This document shows positions 1 to 8,387 of a stretch of 64,000 nucleotides of DNA, piece after piece. The stretch is from Lactobacillus sp. MRS-253-APC-2B (lineage in GTDB: Bacteria > Bacillota > Bacilli > Lactobacillales > Lactobacillaceae), in assembly GCF_012843675.1 (NCBI RefSeq), contig NZ_JABAFO010000004.1, forward strand, positions 1 through 64,000. The letters are read 5' to 3'. Numbering within the stretch: the stretch's first letter is position 1; each line of letters starts with the position of its first letter. The notes below the pieces were generated by a model. That model was not told the DNA's origin and searched no databases. It saw nothing but the letters and a program-made list of their open reading frames with translations. A program made the translations under genes and the position numbers.

Positions 1-258
1 ACGAACTTTTCGCTCAGTTGGTGATGGATATGCTTTAAGCAAGGCTTTCTGTTTTGTGGCTTTGGCAATCCGTCTTGCTTCATACATCTCATTCCACAAA
101 GCAAGTCCTTGGTTAAAGCAGTAGCGGCGATAGTCGCACGCCTCATCCAAAGCCTGTCTCATAACCTTGTTAGGATGCAGCTCATAGACTCTCGTCTGGA
201 TTACCGTAGTAGGTTCTTCCGTTTCTTCTAGTTTCACTTCTTCTGCTTTCGCCGTCAT
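1..258 (-). CDS. tnpB: TnpB-like (IS605/IS607 OrfB) RNA-guided nuclease, N-terminal part only
   Basis: The ATG overlaps the tnpA stop codon (ATGA arrangement), as usual for translationally coupled IS607 genes. The visible 86 residues include the TnpB-type N-terminal region, with 'YRRYCFNQGLALWNEMYEA' followed by a basic stretch. TnpB proteins are compact RuvC-fold nucleases guided by an RNA from the element's end. The catalytic domain lies outside the window, so whether it is intact cannot be judged. The family call is firm; activity is unknown. Confidence 0.75.
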   Translation of the reverse strand, partial: MTAKAEEVKLEETEEPTTVIQTRVYELHPNKVMRQALDEACDYRRYCFNQGLALWNEMYEARRIAKATKQKALLKAYPSPTERKVR

Positions 259-542
259 TTGCTATCACCGCCTTTCAGATTAGGATCTTTCTCAATCTTG
301 GTTTTGTATCTTCTCAAGCCGTATAAGCGGCAAGAGAAGACATGAATTATGCTTACTAGATCGTCAACCAGTTCTTTGTCGGGACTGGTCTTAGGGTTAT
401 TGACGACAACAATCTCGCTTCCATGGCGCTTGCAGAAATTAGCAAACCAATCAAAACCAAACCGCACAAAACGATCTTTGTATGTGACGTAAATTTTGTC
501 AATCTTGCGGTCTTCAACGTCCTGCAGAAGCTGGTTCCACTA
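255..542 (-). pseudogene. tnpA: IS607 TnpA serine recombinase, 5'-truncated
   Basis: The frame encodes the C-terminal half of an IS607 serine resolvase: a 'IDKIYVTYKDR' strand, 'RFGFDWF', and the highly typical 'LVSIIHVFSCRLYGLRRYK' helix. The homology runs in frame upstream of the first ATG (467) to about 542 and stops at a TAG, so the N-terminal catalytic serine and helix-turn-helix region are missing. The protein cannot catalyse transposition. This is a remnant created when the end of the element was lost. Confidence 0.8.
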
Positions 543-549
543 CTAGTCT

Positions 550-1143
550 TTAGCTCTTGATTTTTTCGACCAGAGCAGTTGGCTGTAAAATCCTGACTTG
601 CGAACCTGCACTGAGCAACCAGATCATGGCTCCTTGAATATTGGCCACGTGGGTTTCGATTATCACGCAATCCTCATCATCGGCCAGCTGCTTAAAGTCA
701 AATGATTCTTGTTTTCTGGCATCATAGATTGGCTTAGTGAGATCAGATTCATGATAGACTTTGGCAGCATAGGGAAACTTATCCAAGGCCGGCTCGATGA
801 TGCGACGTGCACAACGAAAAACAATCTTTTCAACCGTACCATTTTGGCTGCCGAACATATTGGCCAGACTATTGATATTGGCACTGCGACTGGTTTCGAT
901 GGCATCAGGATCACAGTCAATTGGCTGGTTGGTCAAGCAGGCCTGCTGAATGCGATCATGCTCGTCAAACGGTTGGACGGTGATCTCCATTGGCGCTAGC
1001 CATTGCTTAATCTTGGTAAAATTCTTGCTGACGGCATCTGCCTTGACACTGGCTGCTGCTTCGATTTCGCTGCTAGTAACCGCACCTTCAGTTAAGAGTT
1101 TAATCAGCATAAAGCGTGCGGCTTTGCCCTTGGTATCGGCCAT
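550..1143 (-). CDS. Putative WYL-type transcriptional regulator (short form)
   Basis: This 197-residue protein starts at an ATG preceded by GGGGGAG. The N-terminal ~60 residues look like a winged helix ('FMLIKLLTEGAVTSSEIEAAA'). The middle resembles a WYL-protein sensor ('ITVQPFDEHDRIQQACLTNQ', 'VEKIVFRCARRIIEPALDKF'). The end ('GAMIWLLSAGSQVRILQPTAL') matches the WCX extension that closes many WYL regulators. It is about 100 residues shorter than usual WYL proteins, and the central W-Y-L strand is not obvious, so it may be a reduced form. Its target is unknown. An IS607 remnant lies immediately downstream. Confidence 0.45.
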   Translation of the reverse strand: MADTKGKAARFMLIKLLTEGAVTSSEIEAAASVKADAVSKNFTKIKQWLAPMEITVQPFDEHDRIQQACLTNQPIDCDPDAIETSRSANINSLANMFGSQNGTVEKIVFRCARRIIEPALDKFPYAAKVYHESDLTKPIYDARKQESFDFKQLADDEDCVIIETHVANIQGAMIWLLSAGSQVRILQPTALVEKIKS

Positions 1144-1384
1144 TGAAAACTCCCCCTTTGATAAAACAAAAATATTATACCAGATTCAAGGTTGGCTGGT
1201 GGTGGAACCGGTTTGAGTGAGATGAGATCAAATGAAAAACAGATTAATAATTAAATAAAAGCCTGCTTGCAGTCTGATCGGTAAAAATAATCTGCTTTAA
1301 GATGGACTGCAATCGCAAACATAGCGTACTAAACTTATTTTAATGAATTTTGTTAGGTAATTTTAATTTAAATTAGAAAATATA

Positions 1385-1413
1385 TTGACATTCTAATTTA
1401 ACTATCATAAACT
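1385..1413 (+). promoter_or_regulatory. Sigma-A-like promoter for the leader ORF / alcohol dehydrogenase transcript
   Basis: TTGACA at 1385-1390, a 17-bp spacer and TAAACT at 1408-1413, in an AT-rich spacer. It lies about 50 bp upstream of a short ORF with its own ribosome site. Confidence 0.45.
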
Positions 1414-1462
1414 AACACCATCAAATCTTGACACGAGCTAAAGCGGAAAGGAGTCGTTTTAA

Positions 1463-1564
1463 ATGGAATCTCAATTCAATGTTCAATTTAATCATCAAAC
1501 GGCTCTTAAATATCAAGCCCTGCTGATGCTGTCAATCAAGGACCCGATTATTATTCAGTACTGA
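1463..1564 (+). CDS. Short leader ORF (33 codons)
   Basis: The ATG is preceded by AAAGGAG at good spacing, so translation is likely. The peptide is Gln/Asn-rich, then hydrophobic, and ends 'LSIKDPIIIQY' with three consecutive ATT (Ile) codons just before the stop. Two hairpins follow directly, the second with a U-rich tail, and the next gene starts 135 bp further on. This is the layout of a ribosome-mediated attenuator. The downstream gene is not a recognised Ile gene, so the amino acid sensed, if any, is open. It could instead be a small free-standing peptide. Confidence 0.45.
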   Translation: MESQFNVQFNHQTALKYQALLMLSIKDPIIIQY

Positions 1565-1577
1565 CTGAAAATAATTT

Positions 1578-1642
1578 GGCCCTTCTTTGACGTGAGGGCC
1601 TTAAAAAAGCTCTCATTCCAAACGAATGGGAGCTTTTGTTTT
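1578..1642 (+). terminator. Two hairpins after the leader ORF, second is a terminator
   Basis: GGCCCT (1578) pairs with AGGGCC (1595). A second stem, AGCTCTCATTC (1608) with GAATGGGAGCT (1624), is followed by TTTTGTTTT. The position between leader ORF and gene suggests conditional termination, but a constitutive terminator of a small RNA is equally possible. Confidence 0.6.
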
Positions 1643-1699
1643 ACCGTTCAGGATTTTGCAAGCTACGCGATATTAGATACATGAAAGAGGGAATCGACC

Positions 1700-2800
1700 A
1701 TGATGTTTTCACAATGTGGACCACAACGTTTTATTTCAACCAATGACGCCTACGACTATCTGCCAACTTATTTTGAAGAAGGCGGCGTAAAAAAGGTACT
1801 GTTGCTGCATGGTGAAAAGTCATGGGCTGCTGCTAAGCCATATATGCCAGAAATGCCAGCCAGCGTTGAGATTGTCGATGTACCATTCAACGGCGAGTGT
1901 TCTTATGAAGAAATCGCCCGCGTTAAAGACATCGCAACGCAAAATCAAGTTGATATGGTAATCGGTCTGGGCGGTGGCAAGTGCCTGGATACCGTTAAGA
2001 GCGTTACTCAAGGTACTCATTTTAAGCTTGGGCTGATTCCAACTTTGGCCAGCAACTGTGCACCATGGTCGGCTTTAAGCGTGCACTATCATGAAAACGG
2101 CGAGCACATCAATCATGAGATCTATCAAGAAACGGCTGACCTCGTGCTGCTTAACCCACAGGTGATCGTGAACTCGCCAATCAACTACTTTGTTGCCGGC
2201 ATTGGCGATACGCTGGCCAAGTACTATGAATCCGAAATGATTTTTGAAAATATGAAGCCCGAACAGTTCAACACACAGCTGACCATCTCGCGGGCCATGG
2301 CGCAAGCATGCCGCGATGACCTGCTGGAAAACTCTGAGCAGGCGATTGCCGACATGAAGAAGGGCGAGGTAACGCCAGTCTTTCGCAAGGTTGTTGAAAC
2401 CGTGATTGTTACGTCTGGTCTGGTAGGTGGTTGGGGGGACTACTTTGCCCGTGCCACTGGTGCCCATTCAGTTCATGACGCTTTGACCGCGTTTTCAGAA
2501 ACCAGCGATTCTTTGCATGGTGAACGGGTTGCCTATGGGATTTTGGTTCTATTGGCGCTTGAGAATCGCGAAGACGAACTGGCTGAACTCTTGCCGCTTT
2601 ATCGCAGTATGGGTCTGCCGGTCAACTTGGAAGATTTGAATCTTGATGGTACCGATCAGGAAGTCGTTGCTCAGATTGCTCGTGACACTTCAGCAGAAGG
2701 CACGCAGATTCATTTCTTGCCAATCGATACGGGCGCTTCAGCCGTTGAAAAGGCCATTATTCGTGTCGAAGAAATTACGACAGGTGAAGCGGTTGCCTAA
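1700..2800 (+). CDS. Iron-containing alcohol / glycerol-dehydrogenase-family oxidoreductase
   Basis: The 366-residue protein has the group III alcohol dehydrogenase fold: the nucleotide-binding 'IGLGGGKCLDTVK', then metal-binding positions in 'GIGDTLAKYYE' (Asp), 'GAHSVHDALT' (His) and 'LHGERVAYGI' (His). The family includes GldA and hydroxycarboxylate dehydrogenases of the YbdH type. These are cytosolic NAD(P)-dependent enzymes that interconvert polyols or 2-hydroxy acids with ketones. The substrate cannot be assigned. Two ATGs are adjacent (1700, 1703) behind GAAAGAGGG. The gene is monocistronic, between the leader hairpins and a strong terminator. Confidence 0.8.
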   Translation: MMFSQCGPQRFISTNDAYDYLPTYFEEGGVKKVLLLHGEKSWAAAKPYMPEMPASVEIVDVPFNGECSYEEIARVKDIATQNQVDMVIGLGGGKCLDTVKSVTQGTHFKLGLIPTLASNCAPWSALSVHYHENGEHINHEIYQETADLVLLNPQVIVNSPINYFVAGIGDTLAKYYESEMIFENMKPEQFNTQLTISRAMAQACRDDLLENSEQAIADMKKGEVTPVFRKVVETVIVTSGLVGGWGDYFARATGAHSVHDALTAFSETSDSLHGERVAYGILVLLALENREDELAELLPLYRSMGLPVNLEDLNLDGTDQEVVAQIARDTSAEGTQIHFLPIDTGASAVEKAIIRVEEITTGEAVA

Positions 2801-2814
2801 TCAAATAAAATTTA

Positions 2815-2859
2815 AACAGCCTCGATCTTGGCATGATGCCGTAGCGAGGCTGTTTTTTT
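2815..2859. terminator. Bidirectional terminator between convergent genes
   Basis: AACAGCCTCG pairs perfectly with CGAGGCTGTT and a run of T follows. It sits between the ends of the dehydrogenase and the minus-strand deacylase gene. Confidence 0.85.
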
Positions 2860-2865
2860 GATGGC

Positions 2866-4026
2866 TTATTTAAGATAGTCCATGGCGATCTGTTTATAAA
2901 TATCGATCATTTTCAAATACAGATCTAGATCAATATATTCATCGATCTTGTGCGCCGTCGCATTCCCGGGACCAAACACCAAAACATCCATATCGCTATT
3001 GGCCTTGCTCATTTCAGAGGCATCCGTACCAAATGCAATACCACGGACGCTAAAGTCCCTCCCCAGCAGTTGGTCGGCAGCGTGTTGGGCAATATTGACG
3101 ATCTCGGCATTGCGATCGGTGGTAACAGCCATCTTGTTGCCTAAAATCTCAAGTGAAAGCTGAGCATGATCCTGATCGTTGACATAATCGATAATGCGCT
3201 TTAAGTGAGCGATGATGTCATCATTGTCGGTTTCGGGGATGGTACGCAGTTTAACAAATAGTTCGGCGTGATCCGGCACGGCATTTAACTGCTCACCGCC
3301 ATTAATTTTGGTAACGACCGGGACAGCTTTGCCCAACACTGGATTTTCATATTGGGTGACCAACTCATGAAAATATTGTTCTTGTTCTTGGTAAAAATGG
3401 ATCAGGGGCGTAATGGCATTAAAGCCCAGGTCCGGTCGTGAGCTGTGGGCCGCCTTGCCAATCGAGTCAATACGATAGGTGATCGATCCTTTATGCGCAT
3501 AGGCGATATCGGCGTTAGTTGGTTCAGCAAAAATCGCGGCCGTGATGTTGTCGACATAGCCGTCTTTGGCAAACTGCTGGGCACCTTGCATGTGATTGAT
3601 CTTAGAGCTTTCTTCGGCAACGGTGCCTAAAAGTTCGAGCTTGCCGTTTAAGGTAACCCCCGCATCCTTTAGCTCAGCCAATGCAATCGCCATGGCCGCT
3701 AAGCCGCCTTTCATATCAGCCGTACCACGTCCATACATGCGGCCGTTTTCAATGTGAGCACTAAATGGTGGGAAATGCCACATGGCGGGATCTTCAGTTT
3801 TTACCACGTCTTGATGACCACAAAATGCGAGTACCTTGCCATTTTTACCCGTGCCAAGCTGGGCGTAAAAGTTACTGCGGCCTGGCATGACCGGCAACAG
3901 ACGACAGCTGATATCATGCTGCTTCATAAACGACTGCAAAACGGTAGCAACGCGGTCCTCAAAACCGCCGGCAGTATCGATTTGAATCAGCTGGCTTAAA
4001 AAGTCGATGCGTGCCTGGTTATCCAT
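2866..4026 (-). CDS. ArgE/DapE-family (M20) deacylase
   Basis: A 386-residue zinc-dependent amidohydrolase. Metal-ligand motifs appear in order: 'FCGHQDVV' (His, Asp), 'GRGTADMKGG' (bridging Asp), 'GTVAEESS' (catalytic and metal Glu), 'AEPTNA', and a C-terminal 'ATAHKIDEYI' His. The dimerisation lid lies in the middle ('GKAAHSSRPDLG'). Lactobacillus members are usually annotated as succinyl-diaminopimelate desuccinylase (lysine/DAP pathway) or acetylornithine deacetylase. No DAP or arginine genes flank it, so a peptidase or general N-acyl amino acid hydrolase is also possible. The start is an ATG behind AAAGGGG. Confidence 0.75.
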   Translation of the reverse strand: MDNQARIDFLSQLIQIDTAGGFEDRVATVLQSFMKQHDISCRLLPVMPGRSNFYAQLGTGKNGKVLAFCGHQDVVKTEDPAMWHFPPFSAHIENGRMYGRGTADMKGGLAAMAIALAELKDAGVTLNGKLELLGTVAEESSKINHMQGAQQFAKDGYVDNITAAIFAEPTNADIAYAHKGSITYRIDSIGKAAHSSRPDLGFNAITPLIHFYQEQEQYFHELVTQYENPVLGKAVPVVTKINGGEQLNAVPDHAELFVKLRTIPETDNDDIIAHLKRIIDYVNDQDHAQLSLEILGNKMAVTTDRNAEIVNIAQHAADQLLGRDFSVRGIAFGTDASEMSKANSDMDVLVFGPGNATAHKIDEYIDLDLYLKMIDIYKQIAMDYLK

Positions 4027-4164
4027 AGAAATGACCCCTTTAAATCCATTTTAGAAACCATCTTAGCGCGCAATCAAGGTCCTGTCTAAAAAATTTTTAA
4101 AAAGCAAAAGGCAACGGCGCCAAGGCATTTCGGTTTATCGATTTCCCAAATTCCCATGGAAGCG

Positions 4165-4225
4165 TTGACAAAATGTGAAAGCGCATTTATTATACTAGGT
4201 GTATCGATAACCTAAAGCGTTTTCA
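4165..4225 (+). promoter_or_regulatory. Gluconate operon promoter with two cre-like sites
   Basis: TTGACA (4165-4170), a 17-bp spacer and TATTAT (4188-4193). TGAAAGCGCATTTA overlaps the spacer and -10 (4175-4188), and CTAAAGCGTTTTCA lies just downstream (4212-4225). Both fit the CcpA cre consensus at 12 of 14 positions. A TATCGATA-type dyad (about 4137 and 4202) may be the LacI-type repressor site. Glucose repression and substrate induction are inferred. Confidence 0.6.
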
Positions 4226-4255
4226 AAAAGAGTTAAAGATAAGGGAGAGTTGAAA

Positions 4256-5779
4256 ATGAACTATTTGATTGGCGTAGACGTCGGCACGACCAGCACCAAA
4301 GCAGTCCTGTTCGACGAAAAAGCACAAGTCATTGATTCATACAAAGAACTGTATCAGCTATATCGTGATGGCAATGGGATGGCCGAACAAAATCCGGATG
4401 ATCTGGTGGCCGCCGTTGAAAAAGTGATTCATGACGCGACTGATCGGGCAGCGGCTTTGAATGGCAAAGTATTGGCAGTTTCATTTTCCAATGCCAACCA
4501 AAGCGTGATTCTACTGGACGAAAATCATCAACGGCTGACTCGGGCCATGACCTGGGCTGATACGCGGGCACGCGATATCGCTGTGCGTTTAAAGGCAACA
4601 CCGGATGGAGCTAAAATCTATGCTCAGACTGGGACACCGATTCATCCAATGTCGCCATTGACCAAACTGATGTGGCTTAAGCAGACTGAACCAGAAAAGA
4701 TTGCTGCTACAGCTTATGTCGCCGATATCAAGTCATACTTGTTCTGGAAGCTGTTTGGCACGTTTAAAGTCGACATCTCAACCGCCAGCTGCACGGGACT
4801 GTTCAACATGCACACACAAGACTGGGACGATGAGATCCTTAAACTTGCCGGTATTACGCGGACGCAGCTGCCAGAAATCGTGGATGGTACGACCCAAGCA
4901 CGTGGTCTGACCCCTAAAGCAAAGCAGGCAACCGGGTTAACCGATGAGACGCCATTTGTTTACGGTGCTTTTGATGGAGCACTTTCCAATCTCGGTGTGG
5001 GGGCAACGCGGCAAGATACGGTTGCGATTACAATTGGTACTTCGGCAGCCGTGCGGGTTGCGACCGATCATCCAGTTGTCGATCCTGAACAGCGGTTGTT
5101 TTGCTACTCGATTGATCGACAGCGCTGGGTAGTTGGCGGACCACTGAACAACGGTGGCGATGTCTTTCAATGGGCAGCCAATCACTTGGTTGACAGCTCA
5201 GCGGCCAAAAGCGAGGACAAATCAGTCTATGATATTGCCAATGACGTAATTGCCAGCGTACCAGCGGGGGCTCACGGACTGTTGTTCCATCCATTTTTAG
5301 GTGGCGAACGCGCGCCACTGTGGGATGCCAACGCGCGCGGCAGCTTCTTTGGTCTGAATCCGCTACATACCCGAGCCGACATGCTGCGGGCGGTGATGGA
5401 AGGCATCTGCATGAACATTGCCACGGTCTATGACGCGGTTTGTGATCTGGTTGGCCGTCCAGCCAGCGTCACGGCAACAGGTGGTTTTGCCAGGTCTGAA
5501 GTTTGGAAACAGATGCTGGCTGATGTCTTAGACGTCGCAGTTAACATTCCTGAATCCTATGAATCGGGTTGCTTAGGTGCGATCACCATGGCGATGAAGA
5601 GTCTGGGCATGGTTGATGATCTGGATGCGGTGCAAGACTTCATTGGCAGCGTTGGCGCCTATCAGCCAGATACAGCCACGGTCCAGGTATATCAAAAGTA
5701 TCTGCCATTGTTTAAACAGGTTGAAGGATTGCTCAAGCCGGCCTACTCAACGATTGCTCGGCTGCAGCAGGAAAATTAA
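4256..5779 (+). CDS. gntK: Gluconate kinase (FGGY family)
   Basis: A 507-residue carbohydrate kinase that phosphorylates gluconate to 6-phosphogluconate, the entry to the phosphoketolase pathway. FGGY features: 'LIGVDVGTTSTKAVLFD' (phosphate loop), 'TWADTRA', 'GAFDGALSNLGVGA', 'ITIGTSAAVRV' and the C-terminal 'VTATGGFARSEVWKQMLAD' (adenosine motif). ATG 4256 is chosen because GGGAG lies about 8 bp upstream; the in-frame TTG at 4250 is too close to it. The gluconate permease follows after 18 bp and a LacI-type regulator is nearby, which makes gluconate more likely than xylulose. Confidence 0.85.
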   Translation: MNYLIGVDVGTTSTKAVLFDEKAQVIDSYKELYQLYRDGNGMAEQNPDDLVAAVEKVIHDATDRAAALNGKVLAVSFSNANQSVILLDENHQRLTRAMTWADTRARDIAVRLKATPDGAKIYAQTGTPIHPMSPLTKLMWLKQTEPEKIAATAYVADIKSYLFWKLFGTFKVDISTASCTGLFNMHTQDWDDEILKLAGITRTQLPEIVDGTTQARGLTPKAKQATGLTDETPFVYGAFDGALSNLGVGATRQDTVAITIGTSAAVRVATDHPVVDPEQRLFCYSIDRQRWVVGGPLNNGGDVFQWAANHLVDSSAAKSEDKSVYDIANDVIASVPAGAHGLLFHPFLGGERAPLWDANARGSFFGLNPLHTRADMLRAVMEGICMNIATVYDAVCDLVGRPASVTATGGFARSEVWKQMLADVLDVAVNIPESYESGCLGAITMAMKSLGMVDDLDAVQDFIGSVGAYQPDTATVQVYQKYLPLFKQVEGLLKPAYSTIARLQQEN

Positions 5780-5797
5780 TCTCAAGGGGGAAGTATT

Positions 5798-7138
5798 ATG
5801 CCACTGCTTATTGTCTTACTAGGGGTTTTGATTCTGATCTTTTTGATCGTTAAATTGAAGCTCAATACGTTCGTTTCACTGGTCGTTACCTCATTTATCA
5901 TTGCACTGTGTCTGCAGATTCCGGTTGCCAAGATACCAACGGCAATTGAAACCGGGATCGGCGGTCAGCTGGGCCACTTAGCAATTATTTTCGGATTTGG
6001 TTCCATGCTAGGTCAGCTAGTCTCTGATGCTGGTGGTGGCTACCGAATCGCTACGACATTGATCAACAAGTTTGGTCGGCGCTGGATTCAAGTGGCCGTA
6101 ATCCTGGCTTCGTTTATCATTGGGCTGGCTCTGTTCTTTGAAGTTGGTCTGGTTGTTGTCTTGCCAATCATCTTCATTATTGCCCGTGAACTGGACATGC
6201 CATTGATGTACCTGGGGATTCCAATGGCCGCTACGCTGAACGTCTGCCACGCCTTCTTGCCACCACACCCGGCACCCACGGCGATTACCGAAATGCTCGG
6301 TGCCAACCTTGGTCACGTGCTGCTTTTGGGGATCGTGGTTGCCATTCCAACGATCATTATCTCTGGTCCAGTCTTCAACTACTTCCTGCACAAGCTTTAC
6401 CCATCTGTTTACCGCAAAGACGTTGATATCTCCGTCTTAGGCGAATACAAGGAATTTAATCTGGAAGAAACGCCTGGCTTTGGCATTTCCGTTTTGACGG
6501 CCATGATGCCAGTTATTCTGATTGCCGTTGCTACGATCTGCTCATTTGTCCTTCCCAAGACCAATCCAGTCAACGAATTTATTCAATTTGTCGGTGCTCC
6601 TGACGCTGCCATGCTGCTGTCATTGCTGTTTGCAGTCTGGACGATGGGGCTGGCTCGCAAGGCAAAGATGAGCGAAATCTCCAATTCAATGAGCACTTCC
6701 GTTAAGCAGATTGCCATGATGCTTTTGATCATCGGTGGTGGTGGTGCCTTTAAGGAAGTTCTGGTTGAAGGTGGCATTTCCAAGTACGTTTCAACGCTGT
6801 TCTCAGGTACCAATATCTCACCAATTCTGGCAGCCTGGCTGATTACGGCACTGCTGCGGGTATCGCTTGGTTCCTCAACCGTTTCCTCAATGACGGCAGC
6901 CGGCCTGATTGCACCAATGACGGCCCACATGTCACCAACGATGAGTGCCTTGATGGTTCTTTCGATCGGTGCCGGTTCAGTCTTTTGTGATCACGTCAAC
7001 GATGCTGGTTTCTGGATGATCAAGGAATACTTCGGCCTTTCCTTAAAAGAAACGCTGCTTTCCTGGTCGACTTTGACTTCAGTACTTTCGGTTGCCGGCT
7101 TGGCCAGTGTTTGGGTACTGTCCTTGATTATCGCCTAG
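5798..7138 (+). CDS. gntP: Gluconate:H+ symporter (GntP family)
   Basis: A 446-residue integral membrane protein with about 12 hydrophobic helices. Family signatures are 'GFGSMLGQLVSDAGGGYRIA', 'FFEVGLVVVLPI', 'LPPHPAPTAI' and the C-terminal 'GAGSVFCDHVNDAGFWM'. It imports gluconate or related sugar acids for the kinase encoded 18 bp upstream; AAGGGGGAAG forms the ribosome site. The two genes form one operon closed by a hairpin at 7168. Confidence 0.9.
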   Translation: MPLLIVLLGVLILIFLIVKLKLNTFVSLVVTSFIIALCLQIPVAKIPTAIETGIGGQLGHLAIIFGFGSMLGQLVSDAGGGYRIATTLINKFGRRWIQVAVILASFIIGLALFFEVGLVVVLPIIFIIARELDMPLMYLGIPMAATLNVCHAFLPPHPAPTAITEMLGANLGHVLLLGIVVAIPTIIISGPVFNYFLHKLYPSVYRKDVDISVLGEYKEFNLEETPGFGISVLTAMMPVILIAVATICSFVLPKTNPVNEFIQFVGAPDAAMLLSLLFAVWTMGLARKAKMSEISNSMSTSVKQIAMMLLIIGGGGAFKEVLVEGGISKYVSTLFSGTNISPILAAWLITALLRVSLGSSTVSSMTAAGLIAPMTAHMSPTMSALMVLSIGAGSVFCDHVNDAGFWMIKEYFGLSLKETLLSWSTLTSVLSVAGLASVWVLSLIIA

Positions 7139-7167
7139 AAAATCTCCTTAGTTAAAGATTCACTCGT

Positions 7168-7205
7168 AAAAAGCATGCGCCGATTTTGGTCGCGTGCTTT
7201 TTTAA
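7168..7205 (+). terminator. Terminator of the gntKP operon
   Basis: AAGCATGCG pairs with CGCGTGCTT across an 11-base loop, followed by TTTTTT. Confidence 0.85.
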
Positions 7206-7266
7206 TTGGTGCGTGGTTATGGTAAAATAAACGTTACTAAGCAAACAGTCTAAAAGGAAGAATATT

Positions 7267-8274
7267 ATGTCACAGCATGTAACAATCAGCGATGTTGCCA
7301 AGGCAGCGGGGGTTTCGGTAACCACGGTATCGCGCTATTTGAATGGTCGCTATCAAAAAATGAGTGCGCAAACCAGAGAGCGGATCGATGCTACAATCAA
7401 AGAGCTTCACTATGTACCGGCAGCCTCGGCCAGACGACTGCGACAGACGCAGAGCCATCTGGTTGGCGTCTTGGTTGGGGATATTTCAAACCATTTCTCG
7501 TCGCTGCTCAGTAAGGGAATCTACGACGTCTTGCAACCAGCTGGCTATGACGTACTCCTGATGAACACCAACAACTCGCAGGAAATGGAGAAAAAAGCCT
7601 TAAACGATCTTTATCAGCAGCGTGTTGACGGCATCATCGTTCAGCCAAACTCACGCAGCTTTGCTCAATATCAATCAGTTCTGCGCAATCAGATTCCACT
7701 GGTGCTGGTTGACCGGGAAGTCGATGATCAGCCATTGACGGTGGGGAAGGTAACCAGTGCTAACTTTGATGCCAGCTATCGGTTGGGACGCAAGCTGGGA
7801 TCGCGCGGGTATCAAAACGTAATCACCGTTAGTTCACGCTTTGCCGAGGCGTCCGGTCAGCATCCACGAATCAAGGGCTTTCAGCTGGCGGCTGCCGAAA
7901 CTGGCTTGACCTACCGTAACATCGAAATCAAAGGGCATGATGATGATTGGCTGGCAAGGGAATTGACGCGCGTGATGGGACAGCTTAGCAGCAGAACGGT
8001 CGTCATTTCTTTGATGGGGCCGACTCTGTTTACATTGCTCAAGATCTTCAAGCATGAAAAAGTGACCTTCCCCAAAGATCTGGGCTTGATCAGCTTTGAT
8101 GATTGGAGCTGGTCGCAATATGTTGGTGAGGATGGCATCTTCTTGCTGCGCCAGGATATGGAACTGATGGGCAATCTAGCGGCGCAAAAACTGCTAAACC
8201 AGATTGAGAGTCACTCTATGATCAGCGATACGTCGATTTTACCGGTAACCATTGATGAGCATGCCTCGATTTAA
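7267..8274 (+). CDS. LacI-family repressor, probable gluconate operon regulator
   Basis: 335 residues. The N-terminal helix-turn-helix is 'ISDVAKAAGVSVTTVSRYLNG' and the hinge is 'ASARRLRQTQSHLVGVLVGD'. A periplasmic-binding-like sensor domain follows, resembling KdgR-type regulators ('QQRVDGIIVQP', 'ISFDDWSWSQYVG'). It lies directly after the gntKP terminator with its own ribosome site (AAAGGAAG), so it probably controls the adjacent operon with a sugar acid or its phosphate as effector. That assignment rests on context only. Confidence 0.8.
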   Translation: MSQHVTISDVAKAAGVSVTTVSRYLNGRYQKMSAQTRERIDATIKELHYVPAASARRLRQTQSHLVGVLVGDISNHFSSLLSKGIYDVLQPAGYDVLLMNTNNSQEMEKKALNDLYQQRVDGIIVQPNSRSFAQYQSVLRNQIPLVLVDREVDDQPLTVGKVTSANFDASYRLGRKLGSRGYQNVITVSSRFAEASGQHPRIKGFQLAAAETGLTYRNIEIKGHDDDWLARELTRVMGQLSSRTVVISLMGPTLFTLLKIFKHEKVTFPKDLGLISFDDWSWSQYVGEDGIFLLRQDMELMGNLAAQKLLNQIESHSMISDTSILPVTIDEHASI

Positions 8275-8286
8275 AAATATATAAGC

Positions 8287-8317
8287 AACGGCTGACCAGA
8301 CTGGTTGGCTGTTTTTT
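8287..8317 (+). terminator. Terminator after the LacI-family gene
   Basis: AACGGCTGACCA pairs, with some G-U pairs, with TGGTTGGCTGTT around a 3-base loop; a T run follows. Confidence 0.75.
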
Positions 8318-8387
8318 AATTAAGCGGTAATATTTCTTGATAAATCCCTTAAAATATAAGAAAAGCTTTCTGATAGGGGATGATCAA

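Larger units (their letters stand above)
1..543 (-). mobile_element. IS607-family insertion sequence, partial
   Basis: Two overlapping minus-strand frames have the IS607 order: a serine-recombinase gene (tnpA), then tnpB. The tnpB part runs off the window edge. The tnpA part has lost its 5' end, so the element is truncated on the side next to the WYL-like gene. Homology to tnpA stops about 8 bp from the stop codon of that gene. No terminal repeats are expected for IS607 and none were seen. Confidence 0.8.

Noticed and set aside
709-1216. Plus-strand ORFs opposite the WYL-like gene
   Set aside because: Shadows of the minus-strand gene, with no ribosome sites or family resemblance.
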